The position numbers and the translations under genes were made by a program. From positions 124,001-188,000 of the forward strand of contig NZ_SRUO01000008.1 of NCBI RefSeq assembly GCF_004791025.1: a stretch of DNA of 64,000 bases, read 5' to 3'. Source of the DNA: Mesorhizobium sp. M4B.F.Ca.ET.203.01.1.1 (lineage in GTDB: Bacteria > Pseudomonadota > Alphaproteobacteria > Rhizobiales > Rhizobiaceae). The notes beneath the pieces were generated by a model that did no database searches, was not told the origin of the DNA, and was given only the letters and a program-made list of their open reading frames with translations. Of the stretch, positions 1-6,800 are shown piece by piece. Within the stretch, counting starts at the first letter, position 1. Each line of letters starts with the position of its first letter.

Positions 1-260
1 CACCGAATCCATCCATGTTGACGTCGGTCCCGAGCGCGACTGGAACTGGCGCTGCCGCCGGCGCAGCGGCGGCGGCGACGGCTGATCCTTCACCAGCCTT
101 GCCGATTGCCGGCACTGTTTCCGAAACCGCTTGGGCTCGAAACCCATCCCTCGGCGTGCCCAAATCGCGATTTTTGCCACTGTTGAAAAAAGTTGTCGCA
201 GGCGGCGGCAGACGGGTTGCCGGTTGCGAACAACGCAATTATAAGCCGCTTCATCTGAGC
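1..260. other. Left-edge stretch, no supported gene
   Basis: No convincing gene is seen before the tRNA. An Ala-rich plus-strand frame (15-275) runs into the tRNA and has no recognisable domain. On the minus strand a Pro/Ala-rich frame stays open to the window edge and could be the end or start of a gene lying to the left, but GC-rich sequence often gives such frames by chance. Confidence 0.4.
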
Positions 261-335
261 GCGCCCATCGTCTAGCGGTCAGGACACCGCCCTTTCACGG
301 CGGTAACAGGGGTTCGATTCCCCTTGGGCGTACCA
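261..335 (+). tRNA. tRNA-Glu (anticodon TTC), island integration site
   Basis: A 75-base cloverleaf including an encoded CCA end. The anticodon arm CCGCC-CTTTCAC-GGCGG presents TTC. The T arm is AGGGG-TTCGATT-CCCCT. The acceptor GCGCCCA pairs with TGGGCGT, with one G-U pair. The 5' part is chromosomal. The 3' part from the anticodon stem onward (287-335) is repeated exactly at 35585-35633, so this gene is the attachment site of the island and is kept functional by the 3' end present at the left junction. Confidence 0.96.
287..335 (+). repeat. attL: 49-bp direct repeat at left end of island
   Basis: This is the 3' 49 bases of tRNA-Glu, from the anticodon stem through CCA, and it is identical to 35585-35633. 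Sequence outside the two copies differs (CA before the left copy, GT before the right one; G after the left, A after the right), which fixes the repeat limits. Tyrosine recombinases commonly use tRNA 3' ends this way. Confidence 0.93.
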
Positions 336-511
336 GAAATTTCAAGCACTTAGCTGACCTGCCTGCTTTTGGTCCCGATAAGAGACCCGAAAAGCAGCCG
401 TCACTGTGACCAGAATCAACCTGCATGACAGCGGAGCTTCTCGCGCGCGACTGGGTAGATAGACGGTTCGTTCGGTTGAATTCTTGCCTCAAGTCCCCAT
501 TACGCCAATGA

Positions 512-1114
512 ATGAAAGCGATCAGTTATTGGGCGGATGTTCCGATGCTCCGCAAGAGGAAGTGCCAGAAACGGCCCGAAGACGATCACACGTATCTCGT
601 CATCAGAGTGGAGCGTTACGAGGCGAGCGTCGAGGGTGCCGTCAACTACAACGTCTACTCGCCGCAATCCGCTTGGGACTCAGACGATGACGCCCCCCTG
701 TATCGGTTCACTACGAGACTGACTGTCGCCGGAATATCCATCTACCCAGAGGAGCGCGCGGGCGACACCTATGAGATCACAGTCTCCGGCGACAACTTGG
801 GCTCAGGCGACATCGGTGCGACACTCAAAGATGCGCAGGAGCGCGACAAGTACGGTGCGCCCAAATATCGCCAATACCGCGGTCGACAGATCCCGATTTA
901 CACTCCTCCCCCAGGCATGGGGCTCATCGCCAAGATCCGCGGCGAGCGATGCTGGACTGTGTGGCTTCGCGTTTCCCCATACTTTGCGAGCGACGCGCTC
1001 GCGCTGCTGCGAAACGGACGATCTTTGTTCCTGGCTATACACGAGCGCAAAACGAACCGCTCGCGCTGGGTTCAGAGCGTGAGCGTGCAAACCACCAACC
1101 CTGCAGAAGAATAG
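512..1114 (+). CDS. Hypothetical protein, 200 aa
   Basis: First gene inside the island, about 180 bp from attL. I do not recognise the family. The translation is soluble and mixed in composition, without signal peptide or membrane segment, and lacks obvious catalytic motifs. An alternative ATG lies 11 codons in (545). It reads as a genuine protein because acidic, aromatic and basic residues are spread evenly and the competing frames are Arg/Ser rich. Function unknown; island cargo by position. Confidence 0.6.
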   Translation: MKAISYWADVPMLRKRKCQKRPEDDHTYLVIRVERYEASVEGAVNYNVYSPQSAWDSDDDAPLYRFTTRLTVAGISIYPEERAGDTYEITVSGDNLGSGDIGATLKDAQERDKYGAPKYRQYRGRQIPIYTPPPGMGLIAKIRGERCWTVWLRVSPYFASDALALLRNGRSLFLAIHERKTNRSRWVQSVSVQTTNPAEE

Positions 1115-1182
1115 ATCCTAGTGCGGGAGCCTGCGCTCTGGGAGAAATGGCCGAGATAGGCAATGTCTTCGGCGCGATTGTT

Positions 1183-1208
1183 TTTTGCGCCGGCGCATTT
1201 TTTCGGGC
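1183..1208. repeat. 26-base GC/T-rich hairpin repeat, copy 1
   Basis: TTTTGCGCC-GGCGCATTTTTT-CGGGC here closely matches 1892-1917; each copy has one indel relative to the other. It can fold through TTTTTGC/GCAAAAA arms. The two copies bracket the small secreted protein gene at 1460-1888. They may be terminators or a short mobile hairpin. Confidence 0.5.
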
Positions 1209-1220
1209 AAAAAGCGGAAT

Positions 1221-1295
1221 GGAGAGATGGCGAATTGGTTGGGGCATCAAGTGCGTGCAGGCCTACCGTGGGTTCTAATCCTACTCTCTCAGCCA
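1221..1295 (+). other. tRNA-Ser-like relic (degenerate)
   Basis: A 75-base stretch has tRNA geometry at both ends: 5' GGAGAGATGGC resembling tRNA-Ser, a 5-bp T arm GTGGG-TTCTAAT-CCTAC directly against a 3' acceptor strand that pairs at six of seven positions, and a GCCA end. The D stem is reduced to two pairs and no anticodon arm can be folded, so a working tRNA is unlikely. A second tRNA-Ser-like 5' end starts near 1140. It could be a decayed island-borne tRNA or an old attachment site. Confidence 0.35.
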
Positions 1296-1459
1296 GCACC
1301 TGCGAAGTGCAGATGAGCGAACTGCTCAGGCGGGCTCGAGCCGTCGGCGGGGAACAACCGCCCAACAGCTGTCGGACCAGGAGGATGAACCATGCCGGAC
1401 GAGACCTTGAACAAACCCAAACCGCGTCGGGGGTCGCTCCCCGTAGGGCGCTGCTACAG

Positions 1460-1888
1460 ATGTCCTCAACTAGCGCCATCATCTTCGCCATCGGCTTCTT
1501 GGCCTTCGCCGCTTCGGCACCAGGCGCCGAGCTCCAGCGAAGCTGCATCGAGCCGCCTGCGACAGTTATCGAGCTTACGGGCGTAAACACTAAACATGCG
1601 CGGGCCAAGGCAAAGTTCAGCGAACCAGACATCGTTAAGGCATGCCATGAAGGCTATGTGGCCCAAGGCACCTTCTCGTCGCCGGAAAAGTGCATTCGCG
1701 AAACGAAGGTGACCCTCCTTGGCGACGAAATTAGTGCGGTGGCAAATTGCAGCAAGGGAACCCTCAGGTTAGGGGAGATGACCTTCAAAATGCCCGTTGA
1801 CGAGAACTGTGCATCCGGCGGCATCTTCGCCGCGCCAGCCTTCACAGTGCTCTGCCCCAAATATCGAGGCAGGATTGTGAACCCGTGA
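1460..1888 (+). CDS. Small secreted protein, 142 aa, unknown function
   Basis: The reading frame is open from 1163, but the ATG at 1460 is the sensible start because it opens a clear signal peptide: a hydrophobic run (about residues 5-18) ending at an Ala-rich cleavage region near ASAPGAEL. The mature part of about 120 residues has six cysteines, consistent with disulphides in the periplasm. No family is recognised. It sits in the left cargo of the island and is followed at once by a hairpin repeat (1892-1917) that may terminate it. Confidence 0.6.
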   Translation: MSSTSAIIFAIGFLAFAASAPGAELQRSCIEPPATVIELTGVNTKHARAKAKFSEPDIVKACHEGYVAQGTFSSPEKCIRETKVTLLGDEISAVANCSKGTLRLGEMTFKMPVDENCASGGIFAAPAFTVLCPKYRGRIVNP

Positions 1889-1891
1889 GGC

Positions 1892-1917
1892 TTTTGCGCC
1901 CGGCGCATTTTTCGGGC
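1892..1917. repeat. 26-base GC/T-rich hairpin repeat, copy 2
   Basis: Near-copy of 1183-1208, placed four bases after the stop of the secreted-protein gene. TGCGCCCG pairs with CGGGCGCA around a T-rich loop (1895-1920). Its position suggests a terminator. The rest of 1918-2222 holds no gene that I can support. Confidence 0.5.
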
Positions 1918-2222
1918 GCAGGTAGAAGGCTCCAGTCCTGAAAGCGTTGCAGTGAAAGGACGAAGGGGCGCAAAGCTAGCCTTCTTTGGAGGACAAAGAC
2001 CTAGTAAATGTCACGAGAACATCACATTCGACCGATGGCCGAGAGGTATCATTTGCGCTCTGATATTGTGAAGTTTCAAAAACGGCACTGAGTCGATCGC
2101 TAGATCAGTAACGTCATCGCTGCTGAGTTTGAAACAGTACGAACCGCCACCTCAGAATGAAGCTGCGCGTGAGGCCAAATCACTGTATGAAATTTGGACA
2201 AGAGACAGGACGGAACCGCATC

Positions 2223-2477
2223 ATGGCCTCTGCGACAGCGTCGGAGTTCAAGAACGAAAGCGATCTCGTTTTCAGCGATATCTCCAGCGAGGCGTGGCGC
2301 GAGTATCATTTTGAATCGGGTGCTAAGGTCCGCATCGATAGTCCGCAGAGGCTGAACGTGAGCGACAGCGGCGGTCACCGCATCTTCGACAGTCAGGGCT
2401 TATCTCACTACATTCCTAAGGGTTGGATCCACCTTATTTGGGAAACGAAGCCGGGTCTGCCGAATTTCGTGCGCTAG
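2223..2477 (+). CDS. Conserved hypothetical protein, 84 aa
   Basis: Translation begins MASATASEF; upstream ATGs at 2157 and 2187 are possible. The core (SDISSEAWREYHF, then RIDSPQRLNVSDSGGHR, then SHYIPKGWIHL) looks like a small phage- or island-associated conserved family that I recall only as hypothetical. It is 21 bases upstream of the membrane-hairpin protein gene at 2499 on the same strand, so the two probably form one transcription unit. Function unknown. Confidence 0.65.
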   Translation: MASATASEFKNESDLVFSDISSEAWREYHFESGAKVRIDSPQRLNVSDSGGHRIFDSQGLSHYIPKGWIHLIWETKPGLPNFVR

Positions 2478-2498
2478 TCAGTTCGGGAATCGGTCGCT

Positions 2499-3584
2499 AT
2501 GATCGTGTTTCTGTCTTCGTCGGCCCGAGCCCGCTATGCGGATGATATCATCCGCATGCTCGCGCTTCCACGTGGCGGCCAGTTGCAGTTCCGCTACGAT
2601 AGCAAGTGGCTTGCTGACGATGTTCGTAACAGGGTTCCTTGCGAGCAACTCGCCGGCGAGTATGCACTAGTGTGCTTTGTAGCCGGTAGCGGTGATCCAG
2701 TCCCATATGAATTGATACCTATTCGCATCGCTCGCATTGTTCGGGCTGAGAGCGTCGGAACGTCTTACATATTTACTCTTGCTGCCGATGCCTATGTCAG
2801 TGAAGCGACAACTGGTGAATTGCGCGCAGCAATCAGTCCTGCCTGTCGCGAGCGCTTGCCTAGCGCAGCTCAAGCGCCGAGTGAGTTCTATTGCTTTTCC
2901 CTCGACTTTGAGTTGCGACCGCACCAGCGTTTGACGTTCGAAGCCTTTGAGGAGACTGCAAAGCAGCTGAGCCGTCATAAATCGTTCGCAGCCGAGCAAA
3001 GCGCGTTCTTCGCTGTACGTCAGATCAGCAGGATCTCCGGCCGAAGCTGGTTTGGAACTTGGCCTCGGTCGAGTGCTGTCGAGCAGGGCGCGTTTCGACT
3101 TCGGACTGGCAAGCGCTACGAATGCGAGGTGTACTGCCTTAGGTTGTTCGAGCACCCGATCGACGCTGATGGTGCCCGGCCGACGCCAAAGGAACTTGCC
3201 TTGGTCGCCGAGGCAAATGACGATTCGATCCAGTTTGCATCTGCCAAACGCAGCGTCATCGATTCACGTTATGACTTGAAGCGCTACGTTTTTGCAGCCG
3301 AACCGGAGGTGATGAGGCGCGTTAGCGGTATTAGACTATTCCTTTCGGCAGAGGGCGACGGAGAAGATCGTGTATGCCAAGACATCTCTCTCCAGATGAT
3401 CTTTGGCGGATCGCTTGTCCTAGCTTCTATTCGTGCTGTTGCGATCGGTATCGCGACTGCTGGCCCAGGAATGATTGCCGCAAATGCTGCCGGGAAGCTT
3501 AGCTCCGGAGCCGCGGTCCTGATGATCGCGCTGGGTGCGCTTGCTGGCATATCCGCAATTTTTCCTTCCTTACGAAAGCCCTGA
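2499..3584 (+). CDS. Hypothetical protein with C-terminal membrane hairpin, 361 aa
   Basis: About 300 soluble residues are followed by two predicted transmembrane helices (roughly 303-325 and 333-353) and a very short basic tail. The soluble part is not recognised; it has mixed alpha/beta composition and no visible nucleotide-binding motif. It follows the 84-aa gene by 21 bases and faces the Druantia operon. A soluble sensor joined to a small membrane module is a common design in abortive-infection proteins, but that is a guess from architecture and location only. Confidence 0.65.
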   Translation: MIVFLSSSARARYADDIIRMLALPRGGQLQFRYDSKWLADDVRNRVPCEQLAGEYALVCFVAGSGDPVPYELIPIRIARIVRAESVGTSYIFTLAADAYVSEATTGELRAAISPACRERLPSAAQAPSEFYCFSLDFELRPHQRLTFEAFEETAKQLSRHKSFAAEQSAFFAVRQISRISGRSWFGTWPRSSAVEQGAFRLRTGKRYECEVYCLRLFEHPIDADGARPTPKELALVAEANDDSIQFASAKRSVIDSRYDLKRYVFAAEPEVMRRVSGIRLFLSAEGDGEDRVCQDISLQMIFGGSLVLASIRAVAIGIATAGPGMIAANAAGKLSSGAAVLMIALGALAGISAIFPSLRKP

Positions 3585-3707
3585 TCGTAAAGTCTTGGTA
3601 TTGGCGCCTTCGACGAAAATGGCGCTGGCTCCCCTCAGGGAGCCCAGATCCGCCAAGATGACGTATTTCAAACGGCGTGCACCGTCGGCCCGATGCCCTA
3701 TCCGGAC

Positions 3708-3763
3708 ACTCGGTCCACGAGCACGTCCCGAGTGGACTCGGTCCACGAGCACGTCCCGAGTTC
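3708..3763. repeat. 28-bp tandem repeat of a hairpin between convergent genes
   Basis: Two nearly complete copies with period 28: each contains ACTCGG, then TCCACGAGCACGTC, then CCGAGT, so each can form a stem-loop. They lie between the convergent ends of the gene at 2499-3584 and druE. They may be a bidirectional terminator or a duplicated binding site. The rest of 3585-3851 shows no gene. Confidence 0.6.
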
Positions 3764-3851
3764 CGCAGGCTCGAAGGCTGCGAAGACGGCGGATCGCCTT
3801 TCTCCGACCAACTTCCAGCCGCCGTCCCGAGCCAGCGGTTAGTTGGTTGAC

Positions 3852-6800
3852 CTATTTCTCATAGAGGACTGCGTTGCGCACCATCTGATGTTCATCTGGC
3901 AGATTACGACCCAGGACGAATTCGTTCAGCACGACTGAGGAGGTTGTTGGGGGTAGGTTACTGAACGAGTGCCCTTGCCATTCCGGCGTAAGCAAAGCAG
4001 GGCGCAGCCCAACAGCGATTTGCTGATTGGAGCTGGAAACGCCAAGTGGCACAGTGACTCCTTGCATTTCGACAGGTCCTTTACACGCAAAGCCCTCGAG
4101 TTCGAGCAGCCGTTGAAGGTTGCGCAGTAGATTGGCCTGTGCCGCCGGTGCCTTCTCCTCAGGCAGCGTGCCATCGAGCGCGTAGCGGAGCAGCTCGGCA
4201 CCGAGGTTCCGGTCAAGACGTTCCTTGAGGTACTGGTTATGATAGTGTCGCAGGCAACTCTCGCATGACTGCTCGCATTTGGCGGGGCATTGCTCCAACA
4301 GCGCGAGGGTTTGCTGGAGGATTTCCTCAATGTTCCTTGCCGCGAGATCGGCGTAGCCGGCCCCACCGGACAAGGTATCGTAAAGGTAGACGTCGAGCAG
4401 TAGCGTGTCATCCTCCCGGTTCGGGACGATACGGAAGCCCGCACCGAACTCGGAAGGATCAAGATCGATTTGTGGATGCCGGCTGGCTGCCAGCCGCAAG
4501 CCTTCGGCAACCGAGTACAGGGCGTCTTCGAGTATCCTCAACTGCAGGGGGTCGCCCGTTTCGGTAACAAGCGGCTGCCTCAGGCTGATACGCAGCAACA
4601 GCAAATCGGTGGAAAATACGTGACCTAGGAACACGTTTTCATAGGTACCAGCACACTGATACCCCGGCCTCGGCTTCCCGTACGAGAACTCAATCTTATA
4701 GGGTCGGCTGTGTGACAAGTGCGGCTGCTCGTCGACCGAGGCGCGTCCGCACTGGTTGCATATCCAGAACCCGCTGCGACCGTCCGACGTCTCCTGTCCC
4801 TTGTTGACGGTCACCAACTGGCGGTCAGTGGTGACTACGTACATGAGGTTGCGGCCGACGGGTCGCAGGCTGGGCAGATCATCCTTGCCCACCGGGACGG
4901 GAAACTGCGCGGCCGTCGCGTAGGTAATGTCCTGATCGCGATCGTCGTCCTTGAGCGCCCTGCCTTCCTCTGGCAGGAATACCTGCGGCACCACCATGTG
5001 CGTATGTCTCAGGTCGCTTTCGCACACCGGACAACGCGCCCCACCCTGTGTCACGTCATTCAAATCCGCGACAAAGCTACAGTTCTCACAGTGCACCAAC
5101 GTGTGGCGTTGCTCGAAGATCGCCTCTGCGCGATTCTCGACGTCGGGCAATGTGTTCGCGACCACCCCGCCGGAGCGATAGGTTTCCTTGTTGATGACAA
5201 TCAGACGTCCGGGAGCATATTCGCTCAGGGCCTTGCCAATGGACTGCTGCGGCCGTTCGACGACCTCCATCTTCCACTCGTTGTTGCGCTGAATCAGGCG
5301 CTCCACAAGGAAACTCGATAGGTCCGTGGGGAAAGCATAGCTGGGCAGCAAACCCTTGGCGAATAGGAACTCAAGCAGTTCTTGATCAGCGATGGCCTCG
5401 CGCTCGGAACGCCGGTCCTCCTCCTCTTCGCCGCCTGCGGCAGCATTTTCCTCACCTTCGCCTGCTGCGGTTGCTGCTACCAGTTCAGCCCGGAAACGGG
5501 CGAGAGTCGCCAGCAAGTCTGCGGCCTCATCGCCGATCCAGGCGTCGATCGTTCGAGGGGCGACGCGGAGGTTGTCCGGCAGCCAGTTGCGAATTAGAGG
5601 GCGCAGTTGGCCGGTTGGCGCAAGAAGCTCCTGACGCACCCACATATCGAAGCTTGCAATATCGAGCCCCGACATCGGCTCGCCGAGGAAAAAGTCCGTA
5701 GCCTTGCCAAGTGCCCGGAACAGGGCAGACGATCCAGCCCCGACGGATACATCGTGATGGTCCATGTAGTTGTGGAAAAACGTTTGGAAGAGGTAGGCGA
5801 CGATGTGGCGCCGCGCGATCTTTGGGTTGTCGACCTTGACGTCGGGATTGCGGGGATCGCCCGCGACGATCTGTTTGGGGTTGTTGTAGTAGTAGCCGTC
5901 GTGAGGGCCATTCTGGGCATAGGTCAGCACGGTTGAAAGCGACGAGCCGCGGCGTCCCGCCCGGCCGGCTCGCTGCTGGTAATTCTCCCGCTGCGGCGGC
6001 ACGTTGCGCAGGCCTACCGCAACCAGGGAGCCGATATCGACACCCACTTCCATGGTCGTGGTGCAGCTCAGCACGTCTATCGGCTTGTCGGACTTCGCAA
6101 TACGGACGTCCTTGAAACGCAGCTCAAATTGCTCGGTGGTCGCGTGCACCCGTGCATTGTCGCGGTTTGACAATTGGGCGGTATGTTCCTCGACCGAAAT
6201 GCTGCGCAGTTGCGCACCGCCTGTCAGCACACGTTCCACCGGCGCACGCCAAAAGCCCTTGCGTGCCCTGATATATTCGCTCTGGGAAGGCGTGACCGAC
6301 TGGACGGATCCTGATCCACAAGCCGCGCAATGACCATGAACGGTCATCGGCAACAGCGCGGTGCAGTCGGCGCAGTGATGCCATGTCATGTCCAGGTCGA
6401 TGTGAACGATGACCTTGGCAGGATCGATGAAGATCGCGCCGGTGGAGTCAGCCAGCCCCAATTCGTTCGCGAGTTCCTTCTCGACCAAACCGAGGGTAGC
6501 CAGGTCGATCTGCAGGGCGGCGGCCAGCGCAGGCCGGATCGCCTTCGGAAAAGCGCCGTTGCTGCCCCACGCGTTCCTCCAGCGGCCTGCCGCCGACCCG
6601 CGGACGTTCCCCTCGATGGTATGGTCAAAGGCGTAGCCGTCCGCCACATGCATTAGCCACCCGGCGGCCAGGCCGGACATGTCTGCAGCGGGAAGCGTTG
6701 GAACCAACGGTGCAGCCGCACTGACAAGCTTCGCCAGCGCGCGCCGGGCCGGAAAGAGGCAACCCACCGTCGTGCCGGCCAGCGAGTAATATCGCCCGCA

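Noticed and set aside
295..492. Minus-strand ORF ending in RPRGIEPLLPP, and a similar one at 35593-36069
   Set aside because: Both translate the reverse complement of the tRNA-Glu 3' sequence; this peptide is a well-known false annotation.
1072..1632. Minus-strand ORF with AERVGLEPT peptide
   Set aside because: Reverse translation of the tRNA-Ser-like relic and of the secreted-protein gene; a shadow.
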